Shown here one piece after another: positions 46,796 through 54,675 of a stretch of 64,000 nucleotides of DNA; the first letter of the stretch is position 1; each line of letters starts with the position of its first letter. The notes under the pieces are model-generated. The model saw only the letters and a program-made list of their open reading frames with translations, was not told the origin of the DNA and made no database searches. The stretch spans positions 186,001 through 250,000 of the forward strand of contig NZ_JAJIRQ010000001.1 of assembly GCF_025717605.1 (NCBI RefSeq), in the 5' to 3' direction. The translations under genes and the position numbers were made by a program. This stretch comes from Paucibacter sp. TC2R-5. GTDB taxonomy: Bacteria > Pseudomonadota > Gammaproteobacteria > Burkholderiales > Burkholderiaceae_C.

Positions 46796-47722
46796 ATGGA
46801 CAAGTTGACGGCAATGCAGGTCTTTGTGGCCGTGGTCGACAGCGGCAGCCAGTCCGCTGCGGCGGAGCAACTGGATCTGTCGCGCCCGGTCGTGTCGCGC
46901 TACCTGGCTGAGTTGGAGGCCTGGGCCGGTGCACGCTTGATGCACCGCACCACCCGCAAACTCAGCCTGACGGCGGCCGGCCATGAGCTGCTGCCGCGTT
47001 GCCGTCAGCTGCTGGACTTGAGCGCCGATATGCAGGCCGCTGTGACCTTGCCCGACAGGGCGCCGCAAGGTCTGCTGCGGCTGACGGCCAGCAGCTCTTT
47101 TGGTCAGGCGCAACTGGCCAGAGTAGTGGCGGAGTTTGTGGCGCTGTACCCGGCCGTGTCCGTCGATCTGGTCTTGCTGGACCGCGCGGTCAATCTGGTC
47201 GAGGAGCGCATCGACCTGGGTGTGCGCATCAGCAATGAGCTGGATCCGAATTTGATCGCGCGCCGCTTGTCGGTCTGCCGCTCAGTCGTTTGCGCGGCGC
47301 CGTCCTATTTGGAAAAACGCGGCCGGCCGCAAGGCCTGGAAGAGCTGAGCCAGCACAACTGCCTGAGCCATTTCTACTATGGCAAAAGCCTCTGGACCTT
47401 CGAGCGCGAGGGCGCTCCCGACGCGCTTGCCAGCAGCGTCAATGTCAGCGTGAATGTCAAAGGCAATGTCAGCGCCAATGATGCCGGCGCGCTGCTGCAA
47501 GCCGCCTTGGCCGGCGTGGGCGTGGCGATTTTGCCGACCTATCTGGCAGGAGAGCATTTGCGCGCAGGACGCTTGCTCGCGCTTCTGCCCGATTTGAAGC
47601 CGACCGAGCTGAGCATTTATGCGGTCTACGCCTCGCGCAAGAATATGTCCACGGCCCTACGCGTGATGTTGGATTTTCTGGCCGAGCAGTTCGCGCCCGA
47701 GCCCTTGTGGGATAGTCATTGA
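46796..47722 (+). CDS. LysR family transcriptional regulator
   Basis: DNA-binding regulator of 308 residues. The winged helix-turn-helix is at 1-60 (LTAMQVFVAVVDSGSQSAAAEQLDLSRPVVSRYLAELE), and the rest is a LysR-type effector domain. It belongs to the group that begins MDKLTAMQVF and often controls adjacent oxidoreductase genes. It lies 28 bases after the hydroxyacid dehydrogenase gene and 30 before the GST gene, on the same strand rather than divergent, so its targets are less certain than usual. Confidence 0.9.
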   Translation: MDKLTAMQVFVAVVDSGSQSAAAEQLDLSRPVVSRYLAELEAWAGARLMHRTTRKLSLTAAGHELLPRCRQLLDLSADMQAAVTLPDRAPQGLLRLTASSSFGQAQLARVVAEFVALYPAVSVDLVLLDRAVNLVEERIDLGVRISNELDPNLIARRLSVCRSVVCAAPSYLEKRGRPQGLEELSQHNCLSHFYYGKSLWTFEREGAPDALASSVNVSVNVKGNVSANDAGALLQAALAGVGVAILPTYLAGEHLRAGRLLALLPDLKPTELSIYAVYASRKNMSTALRVMLDFLAEQFAPEPLWDSH

Positions 47723-47752
47723 ACCGCCAACCCTAAGCAGCCAATTCATCGC

Positions 47753-48643
47753 ATGAACGATTCATCCAAACCCGATTCTTCGACTTACACGCCGCCCAAG
47801 GTGTGGACCTGGAACAAGGAAAATGGCGGCCAGTTCGCCAGCATCAATCGCCCCATTGCCGGCCCCACGCATGAGAAAGAACTGCCGGTAGGCCGCCACC
47901 CGCTGCAGCTTTATTCGCTGGCCACGCCCAATGGCGTCAAGGTCACGGTGATGCTGGAGGAGTTGCTGGCGCTGGGACATAGCGGCGCCGAGTACGACGC
48001 CTGGCTGATCCGCATCAATGACGGGGATCAGTTTGGCAGCGGCTTTGTCGGCGTCAACCCTAACTCCAAGATTCCAGCGCTGCTGGACTGCAGTTGGGAG
48101 CAGCCGATTCGTGTTTTTGAATCCGGCGCGATTCTCTTGCACCTGGCTGAAAAGTTTGGCGCCTTGCTACCCAAGGACGCGGCCGGCCGGGCTGAATGCC
48201 TGTCTTGGCTGTTCTGGCAGATGGGCAGCGCGCCCTACCTGGGCGGCGGCTTCGGGCATTTCTATGCCTATGCGCCGAGCAAGATGGAATACCCGATCGA
48301 CCGCTTTGCGATGGAGGTCAAGCGCCAGCTTGACGTGCTGGACCGGCGTTTGGCCGAAAGTCCCTATCTGGCCGGCAGCGACTACACGATTGCCGATATC
48401 GCGGTCTGGCCCTGGTACGGCGCCTTGGCCGAAGGCTTGCTCTACAACGCCGGCGAGTTCCTGCAGGTCGAGAGTTATGCGAACGTGCAGCGCTGGACCA
48501 AGCAAATCGCCCAGCGCCCAGCGGTGCAGCGCGGCCGCATGGTCAATCGCACCTGGGGTGAGGCGTCCAGCCAGCTGTGGGAGCGCCATGCGGCGAGCGA
48601 TTTTGAGGGCCAGACGCAGGACAGGATCGGCAAGCCGAGCTGA
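47753..48643 (+). CDS. yghU: Glutathione S-transferase, YghU type
   Basis: A 296-residue GST of the nu-class YghU/YfcG group, which has disulfide-bond reductase activity and binds two glutathione molecules. Residues 50-140 are the thioredoxin-like domain (LYSLATPNGVKVTVMLEELL, then GVNPNSKIPALLD), followed by an all-helical domain with SDYTIADIAVWPWYG. The N-terminal extension PPKVWTWNKENGG is characteristic of YghU. It is the last gene of the plus-strand run and ends four bases from the convergent pseudoprotease gene. Confidence 0.9.
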   Translation: MNDSSKPDSSTYTPPKVWTWNKENGGQFASINRPIAGPTHEKELPVGRHPLQLYSLATPNGVKVTVMLEELLALGHSGAEYDAWLIRINDGDQFGSGFVGVNPNSKIPALLDCSWEQPIRVFESGAILLHLAEKFGALLPKDAAGRAECLSWLFWQMGSAPYLGGGFGHFYAYAPSKMEYPIDRFAMEVKRQLDVLDRRLAESPYLAGSDYTIADIAVWPWYGALAEGLLYNAGEFLQVESYANVQRWTKQIAQRPAVQRGRMVNRTWGEASSQLWERHAASDFEGQTQDRIGKPS

Positions 48644-48647
48644 AGGC

Positions 48648-49856
48648 TCAGAGCCGCTTGCCTTCGATCAACAACTGCACCGTCAAAGGCAGCGCCTGCT
48701 CGTACTGCTGATCAAGTGCAATCGGCAGGCCTTGTTGCAGCACTGGGACGTCCGTAAACGAAGCACCCAGCTGAGCTTGCAAGACGCTCAGCGGCAGCAG
48801 CTTGGGCTCGCCGTCCTGGTTCGGCAGTACCAGACCTATCCAGCGTCCTGCTTGATCGAACACCGGCCCGCCGCGTGGGGCGAGCGGGAGTTCCACACCC
48901 AAGGCTTGCTGGTTGTTGGCCGCGCTGATGCGGCCTAAAAAGCCCCGGTGCATGGCCGGCCAAGCGGCTTGCGCCGAGGGTGTGGCCAGATAGGCAAATG
49001 CGGTGGCCGGGCTGCCGGCGAAGGCATCGCGCGGCGCGCGTGCCAACTTCGACTGAGCGATGGGCAGCGGTGTGTCCAAGCTCAGCAGAGCCAGGCCCAA
49101 ACTGTCAAAACTTTGCAGCAAATGGGCCGTGCTGGTGTGTCCCAAGCCATTGCGCAGCCAGAGCTGTGTCGCGGCCTGGCTGGGTGCCAACGGCACCAGG
49201 GCTAGGCGCCCGCCGTCAAGCAAGAGCCCGCTGCCCAGCGCTAGCGCATGGGAGGGAACGGGCGCACCGACAGCCAAGGGGCCGGGACGAATGCTGGCGG
49301 CAACGGGGTCGGACTCGGCCTGAGCCATGGGCTCGGCGCGCGGCAGTTGTTGCTGCGTCGCCAGCAGTGCCGGCTCGTTCGGCAGGCGCTTCAAGCCGGC
49401 TTCCAACATGCGCATGGCCTCGGCCCGCTGCTCGCCCAAGGCCAGCATCCAGGCATAGAGCGCCAAAGCCTCGGGCTCATGGATATGCGCGCCGGCGGTG
49501 TGCGAGGCAAACATCAGCGCCGAGCGATATTCGCCGGCCTGCATCTGCGCCTGCAAGAGCAGCAACTCGGTGTCGGCCGCATGGCTGATCATGGCGGCTG
49601 CGTCGAGTCGCCGCTGTGCGGTGTCGCTGTCGCCTGCGGCCAGTGCCGTGCGGGCGGCCTGCAGCAGCGCCTGCCGCTCGGGCTCGCTTGGCGATTGGGC
49701 ATGCCCCTGCTGACCCTGCGAATGTTGATGCGGATGTTGATGGGCTTGGGTGCCGCCGCAAACAAAGGTGGCCAGGCTAAAAAACAGCCCGGCCACCTTT
49801 GGTTTCCAGCTCGACACCGCCCGCTTGCCATCAAGCGGTGGGCGGTATTTTTTCAT
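48648..49856 (-). CDS. Exported TPR-like / trypsin-fold protein lacking the catalytic triad
   Basis: A 402-residue exported protein. A signal peptide ends near residue 38 (GGTQA), followed by a His/Gln-rich stretch at 39-52, then TPR-like helices to about 165 and a trypsin-like beta fold from about 195. The fold is recognised from GSGLLLDGG (208-216), GLALLSLD (254-261) and GGPVFDQAGRWIGLV (329-343). By alignment with trypsin-like proteases, the catalytic His is Leu223, Asp is Gly254 and Ser is Arg328, so it is predicted to be inactive. It may bind peptides or serve as a scaffold. Its ATG is one base after the metallophosphatase stop (TGAGATG), so translation is probably coupled. Confidence 0.7.
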   Translation of the reverse strand: MKKYRPPLDGKRAVSSWKPKVAGLFFSLATFVCGGTQAHQHPHQHSQGQQGHAQSPSEPERQALLQAARTALAAGDSDTAQRRLDAAAMISHAADTELLLLQAQMQAGEYRSALMFASHTAGAHIHEPEALALYAWMLALGEQRAEAMRMLEAGLKRLPNEPALLATQQQLPRAEPMAQAESDPVAASIRPGPLAVGAPVPSHALALGSGLLLDGGRLALVPLAPSQAATQLWLRNGLGHTSTAHLLQSFDSLGLALLSLDTPLPIAQSKLARAPRDAFAGSPATAFAYLATPSAQAAWPAMHRGFLGRISAANNQQALGVELPLAPRGGPVFDQAGRWIGLVLPNQDGEPKLLPLSVLQAQLGASFTDVPVLQQGLPIALDQQYEQALPLTVQLLIEGKRL

Positions 49857-49857
49857 C

Positions 49858-51807
49858 TCAAGGCGTCTGTGTGATGCGTGGCTTGTTCAGCACCGCGCTG
49901 CTGGGGTTGTAGGCGTTTGCGGCATTCTTGTAGCCGGACAGATAGGCGATCAAGGCATCGATGTCTTGTGCGCCGCCCTGGACATTGCTGCCGCCCAGCA
50001 GGACCGTGAAGCCGTCGCCGCCGGTGGCGGTGAAGTTGTTGACTGTCACGCGGTAGGTCTTGGCCGGGTTTTGCACCACGCCATTGATGACGATGTTGTC
50101 AGCAGCACCCGTCACAACGGGCGGGTAGACGGTCACATCGGTCGGCGTCAGCGTCACGTTCTGGATCTTGGCGCAAGCCGGTGCTGCGGCGCTCCAGTTG
50201 TACTTCAGGCCATTGCTGGCTTGCATCACGCGGTCTGCGGTCTGGCCCTTGCAACCTTTGAATTGCTGCTCCAGCACGTCCTTGAGTTGCTGCGCTGTCA
50301 GCGTCATCGTCACCAGGCTATTGCCGAACGGCTGGACGGTGAACGCGTCGGCGTAAGTCAGCGCATAAGGGTAGCTGGCAGCGGCGGGCTTGACGAAGCC
50401 TGGGCTGCGCACGCCGCCGGCATTCATGAAGGCCATCACCGCGCCGCCCAATGCGGCCGGCTGGGTCGCTTGCAACTGCGCGTCGGCGATCAGATCACCG
50501 GCTTCCATTTCGCCGGCGCTGTTGGCGCCATTGCTCAGGCCGGTGGTGATGGTGCCCACCACTTGACCGGCGATCGGTGCGACCGCGTTCTTGTAGGCCT
50601 GTACCACGTTCTTGACTTCCGGGTTGTTGGCGATGGCGGTGTTGATGGCGGCGTCGCTGCGGTCCACCAAACGGTTGGTGGCGCTGACGGCCGTCACGTC
50701 GCGGCTGACGGGGTCGATGCTCAGATCGACTTCGGTCAAGGCGCGGCCGAAGGCGCTGGAACTGGTGACCGGGATCAGTCGGCCGGTCTTGTTAGGCAGG
50801 CCGGTGGGGCGCGGCGTGCTGACCGCGTTGGCGGCGTTGCTGCCGGTCACGTCGACGGTGTTCTTCGAGCAGTTGTAGGCGGCGTGGGTGTGGCCGCTGA
50901 TGACCAGATCGACCGCATTGTCAAAGCGAGCGACTACCTTGGCGATATCGCTGGCGCTGCCGTCCGGGTTCTTGAGATCGTTCAGGCAACCGTTGATGTC
51001 GCTGGCGTTGGTCAGGCCGCTGCCGGCCGCCGCGTTCTGGAAGCCACCTTGGTGAATCAACACCACAACGGATTCGATGCCCTGGGCGCGCAGCTTGGGG
51101 ATCAAGGCATTGACCGAGTCGGCCTCGTCCTTGAAGGCCAGGCCGGCCACGCCGGTGGGGGTGACGATGCCCGGTGTGCCCTTGAGCGTCATGCCGATGA
51201 AGGCAACTTTGACGCCGCCAAAGCTTTTCACGCCATAGGCCGGCAGCAGCGTGCGGCCGGTGGCGGTTTCGACCACATTGGCCGACAGCCATTTGAACTT
51301 GGCGCCGTCAAAAGTGCCCGGTGCCGAGGAGCCGAAGCCCTTGCAGCTATTGGCTTCCTGGACGCCGCCGGCGTCCAGTTTGCAGCCGCCGTTTTGCAGT
51401 CGGCGCAGCTCGTCCTTGCCCTTGTCGAATTCGTGGTTGCCCACCGACGAGAAATCAACGCCGATTTTGTTCAGCGTCTCCACCGCAGGCTCGTCAAAGA
51501 ACAGCGCCGAGATCAAGGGCGAGGCGCCGATGAAGTCGCCCGCTCCGACAACGACGGTGTTGGGGTTGCTGGCCTTCATTTTGGCCACATAGGCAGCCAG
51601 ATACTCGGCGCCGCCGACGGCGGGGCGCTGGGCGCTAGGGATGGTGGTGTTCTTGCCAAAGGTGCCGGGAGTTTCCAGCGTGCCGTGGTAATCATTGAAG
51701 CCGATGATCTTGACACTGATGGGGCTAGGGCCCGCGGTGACGGCTTGCGCCGCGTTCAGGCCAAAAGCGGCCATCAAGGCCAGCAGCAGAGGACGTGTTT
51801 TAAACAT
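49858..51807 (-). CDS. Exported 5'-nucleotidase / UshA-type metallophosphatase
   Basis: A 649-residue periplasmic or secreted phosphatase. After a signal peptide (cleavage near AQA, residue 22) comes a two-metal phosphoesterase domain: GFNDYHG with Asp39 and His41, GAGDFIGAS, SVGNHEFDKG and SGHTHAAY, followed by a 5'-nucleotidase C-terminal domain ending NFTATGGDGFTVLL. It would release phosphate from nucleotides outside the cytoplasm. There are four or more Cys residues, suggesting disulfides. It lies 29 bases after a PEP-CTERM gene and one base before a pseudoprotease gene, so the three form a unit. It does not itself have a PEP-CTERM tail. Confidence 0.9.
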   Translation of the reverse strand: MFKTRPLLLALMAAFGLNAAQAVTAGPSPISVKIIGFNDYHGTLETPGTFGKNTTIPSAQRPAVGGAEYLAAYVAKMKASNPNTVVVGAGDFIGASPLISALFFDEPAVETLNKIGVDFSSVGNHEFDKGKDELRRLQNGGCKLDAGGVQEANSCKGFGSSAPGTFDGAKFKWLSANVVETATGRTLLPAYGVKSFGGVKVAFIGMTLKGTPGIVTPTGVAGLAFKDEADSVNALIPKLRAQGIESVVVLIHQGGFQNAAAGSGLTNASDINGCLNDLKNPDGSASDIAKVVARFDNAVDLVISGHTHAAYNCSKNTVDVTGSNAANAVSTPRPTGLPNKTGRLIPVTSSSAFGRALTEVDLSIDPVSRDVTAVSATNRLVDRSDAAINTAIANNPEVKNVVQAYKNAVAPIAGQVVGTITTGLSNGANSAGEMEAGDLIADAQLQATQPAALGGAVMAFMNAGGVRSPGFVKPAAASYPYALTYADAFTVQPFGNSLVTMTLTAQQLKDVLEQQFKGCKGQTADRVMQASNGLKYNWSAAAPACAKIQNVTLTPTDVTVYPPVVTGAADNIVINGVVQNPAKTYRVTVNNFTATGGDGFTVLLGGSNVQGGAQDIDALIAYLSGYKNAANAYNPSSAVLNKPRITQTP

Positions 51808-51836
51808 GGTGATGGGTCTTTTGAATGCAGGGTTGC

Positions 51837-52445
51837 TTACTTGCTGGCTTTGCGGCGCAGGGCCAGCGACAGCAACGACAGGCCGGCCAGCAGGCTGGCC
51901 AGGGTCGTCGGCTCGGGCACGGCTGAAACGGTCAGCTGCAGGCCGCCGGTGGTCACATTCATCGGGCTGCCGGCGAGCTGGACCGACCTGGATAGATAGC
52001 CGCTGATGTCGTAGCTGCCGGCTTGCAGCGTGTAGACGCCGCGGCTGAAGCTCGGGTTGGCCAAGGCGATGTTGAAGTCAGCGACGGAGCTGCCTTCCAG
52101 CAAGGGGTCGCCGTCAACGCCGACGCTGGTTTCGCCGAGTGCGGCGCCCTTGTTCGTGACAATGAAGCGATCGCCGGAAATGCCGCTGTCCAGCACGGTC
52201 AAACTGCCGACAAAGCCGGCATCGATCGTGAACGTGAAGTGAGCCGTGCTGGCATCGTCAAATCCAAGCAGCCAGTCGAGGCTGTTCGGGCTGTTGACCG
52301 GAGTCAGGTCGGCATTGACCAGGAATTCGGCCCAGCTGCCGTCGGCTGCCAAGGTGGCTGCGTGGGCGGAGCTCAGGCCGGCAGCCAGCGTGAGTGCGCT
52401 CAAAGCGCCGACCGCAACGGCGCGGGAGAAGAATTTGCTTGTCAT
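51837..52445 (-). CDS. PEP-CTERM sorting domain protein
   Basis: A 202-residue exported protein with a signal peptide (cleavage near AHA, residue 29) and a sorting tail VPEPTTLASLLAGLSLLSLALRRK that an exosortase would remove. The mature part is beta-rich, high in Gly and Ser, and has no domain I recognise. It heads the operon with the metallophosphatase and pseudoprotease genes. It is a different protein from the other PEP-CTERM product at 7822. Confidence 0.87.
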   Translation of the reverse strand: MTSKFFSRAVAVGALSALTLAAGLSSAHAATLAADGSWAEFLVNADLTPVNSPNSLDWLLGFDDASTAHFTFTIDAGFVGSLTVLDSGISGDRFIVTNKGAALGETSVGVDGDPLLEGSSVADFNIALANPSFSRGVYTLQAGSYDISGYLSRSVQLAGSPMNVTTGGLQLTVSAVPEPTTLASLLAGLSLLSLALRRKASK

Positions 52446-52535
52446 GATCTAGTCCAGGATGGATGAGGGCCACCGTCAAAAAACAATGCTGACGGAACGG
52501 CGCGATCCTGCCTGTGCGGGGTGACTAGGGTGTGA

Positions 52536-52557
52536 ACCTGCTTGGGCCCAAGCAGGT
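52536..52557. repeat. 22-bp perfect palindrome
   Basis: ACCTGCTTGGG/CCCAAGCAGGT is fully self-complementary with no loop. It lies 8 bases after the helicase stop and 91 bases before the PEP-CTERM ATG. There is no T-run on either side, so it is not a standard terminator; it may be a protein-binding site or a weak transcript end. Confidence 0.6.
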
Positions 52558-52565
52558 CAAACGGA

Positions 52566-54620
52566 TCATGGCTTCGTTTTATTGAGCAAGGCAGTCGGCA
52601 CGAACGCACTTGGCCGCTCGGCATTGACCAGCAAGGTCAATTGGCCTTTGGCCCGCGTCGCGGCGACGTAAAAGAGGTTCCTTTCACCGACCGGCTCGGC
52701 CTGGGCATCGGGGAATACGCCCTGGGTCAAAAAGGGCAGCAAGACATGCTCAAACTCCAGACCTTTGACATGGGCTGCGCTGGCCAGCGTGATGGTGGGG
52801 CGGCTCTTGTGTTTGTGCGAGAACACCTTGCCCTCGGCGCGCGCGGCCACTCGCTGCGCCTGCGCCTCGTCCAGCGCTTGCAGTGATTGGAAGAAGTCGA
52901 GCGCGCTGCGATGTTCGGCGGAGGCGGCCAGCAGACCCTTCATATGGCGGCCCAGTTCGTCCCGGCGCTCCTTCTCGACGAAGACGTCGCGGCCAAACTT
53001 GGCCATCTCCAGCGCGGCCAGGAATGCAGCGAAGTCCGCACCCTGCTGCACCACAGCCAAGGCCTTTTGCAGCCGCTGTTTAACCGGTTTGGGCGCCCAG
53101 TCGAGGATGTGCTGGTTGAAGATCTTGGCGAGCACTTGCTCGCTGTCGGCCGCGGCGGCTCTGGCTTCGCGCATAAAGGCATCGGCGGATTGATAGTCGG
53201 GATCATCCGCCTTCAGCGGCGGCGTTTGCGTCATCTCGAACAAGGCGTCCGGGATCAAGCGCCGTGTCTCGGCCCCGCCCAGCGTGTCGAGCCGGCCGCT
53301 GGCAATCGCATAGACGCTGCGCACGAACAGGACCTCGGGTCTGCGCAGATAACTGACAAAACCCATGCATTGATAGGCGATGCCTTGGGCGTGCAAGGCG
53401 TTCTCCAGCAGCACCGATTGCGATTCATGGCGCAGCAGCACCGCGCAGTCGCTATAGACATCGTCCTTGCGTTGCTCGCTGCGCCAAGTCTGCAAGGCGC
53501 TGACGACGGCCGCAGCGGTTGTCGGCTGCGCCGGGCCGTCGCAGCTGAGCATGCGCAGTTCGGTCTGGCGCAGCTGTTGAGCAGCAATCGGTTTGGCGGC
53601 GAGCTTGGCCATCCAGCCCGCCAGTTTGTCGCCGTAGCGAAAACTCAGGGACAGTGGCAGGCGCTGCAGGCGCCGGCCGAGCTCCGCGTCGAGCGCGCGG
53701 CTCATGAACCTGGCATCGGCACCGAAATGTTGGTGGATCACCTGATCGCGGTCGCCAACGCCGCAAAAATACACCTCGGGTCTGTGCAACAGCGCGCGCA
53801 ACAAGGTGAACATCGCCTCATTGCAGTCATGCATCTCGTCGACAAAGATGCCGTCGAACTGGCCCAGCGGAAGCTCCTCGGGGCTGTCGATGCTGTCCGA
53901 GCGTAAGAGCCGGGCGAGGTCATAGGTGGCGTCCAGTGGCATGCGGAAATTGGCCTGCTCATAGCCCGAGTCCAGGCGCAGATGTTCATAGGCGCGCAGC
54001 ACCCGCAGCAGGCTGTAGTCCAGGCCCAGCTCATCGGCCGCGTAGTCGGGGCTGTCCAGACCCTGTTCGGACGGGTTCAGCTCCAGAGCCAAGCGCCCCT
54101 TGATGCTTTGGATGCGGCGTAAAAAGTCGCCCACATAGGACTCGGCGCCGTAGGACGGCAGCACGAGGTCTTCGGTATGGCGCTCCAGCGGGTTGTTGGC
54201 CACCGCCTCGATGGCGCTCCAGACATAGGCCCGAGCCTGCTCTGCACTGTGCAGCTGGCGCACCGGCGGCACAGCCCTATCGCCCTGCACGCGTTCGACC
54301 TGCTGGAGCACGCTGGCCGCATAGGCATCAAAGGTCTCGACGCGCACCTGCTTGTGCATCAGGCTGTCGCCGGCCACCAACTGCAGGGCGCGGCGCAGAG
54401 CCAGGCAGGCGGTGGGCGTGAAGGTCAGCGCCAGCATGCGGCGCGGCGCGGCGCCGCGCGCCAAGACTTCGCAGATGCGCAGGGCCAGCGAGGTGGTCTT
54501 GGCGGTGCCGGCCGCCGCCTCAATCAAGATCGAATGCTCACCCGAGGCCTGTATGTCTTCTTGCTCGGCAGTGATGGTGATGGCTTGCGTGCGAAAGCGC
54601 AGAGCGCCGGGTAAGGACAT
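52566..54620 (-). CDS. UvrD/Rep-like SF1 helicase with altered Walker A
   Basis: A 684-residue superfamily 1 helicase-type ATPase. Motif I reads AAAGTAKTT at 35-43, where the usual glycine before the lysine is Ala40. Other motifs are recognisable: DGIFVDEMHDCN (motif II), a GDRDQVIHQHFGAD segment (motif III region), LSLSFRYGDKLA (motif IV) and FYVAATRAKGQL (motif VI). The length is close to that of UvrD-type helicases. Its role is presumably in DNA repair or replication, but the substitution might reduce ATP binding. It is transcribed alone, with 55 bases to the oxidoreductase gene upstream. Confidence 0.8.
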   Translation of the reverse strand: MSLPGALRFRTQAITITAEQEDIQASGEHSILIEAAAGTAKTTSLALRICEVLARGAAPRRMLALTFTPTACLALRRALQLVAGDSLMHKQVRVETFDAYAASVLQQVERVQGDRAVPPVRQLHSAEQARAYVWSAIEAVANNPLERHTEDLVLPSYGAESYVGDFLRRIQSIKGRLALELNPSEQGLDSPDYAADELGLDYSLLRVLRAYEHLRLDSGYEQANFRMPLDATYDLARLLRSDSIDSPEELPLGQFDGIFVDEMHDCNEAMFTLLRALLHRPEVYFCGVGDRDQVIHQHFGADARFMSRALDAELGRRLQRLPLSLSFRYGDKLAGWMAKLAAKPIAAQQLRQTELRMLSCDGPAQPTTAAAVVSALQTWRSEQRKDDVYSDCAVLLRHESQSVLLENALHAQGIAYQCMGFVSYLRRPEVLFVRSVYAIASGRLDTLGGAETRRLIPDALFEMTQTPPLKADDPDYQSADAFMREARAAAADSEQVLAKIFNQHILDWAPKPVKQRLQKALAVVQQGADFAAFLAALEMAKFGRDVFVEKERRDELGRHMKGLLAASAEHRSALDFFQSLQALDEAQAQRVAARAEGKVFSHKHKSRPTITLASAAHVKGLEFEHVLLPFLTQGVFPDAQAEPVGERNLFYVAATRAKGQLTLLVNAERPSAFVPTALLNKTKP

Positions 54621-54675
54621 GAGTGAGCCTGGTCAGGAGCATGCAGAGTCAGGCATTTTGCTTGAGGATCTTTTT

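Noticed and set aside
49750-51999. 749-codon open frame antisense to the metallophosphatase gene
   Set aside because: Shadow of a real gene with all metallophosphatase motifs; the antisense product has no recognisable motif.
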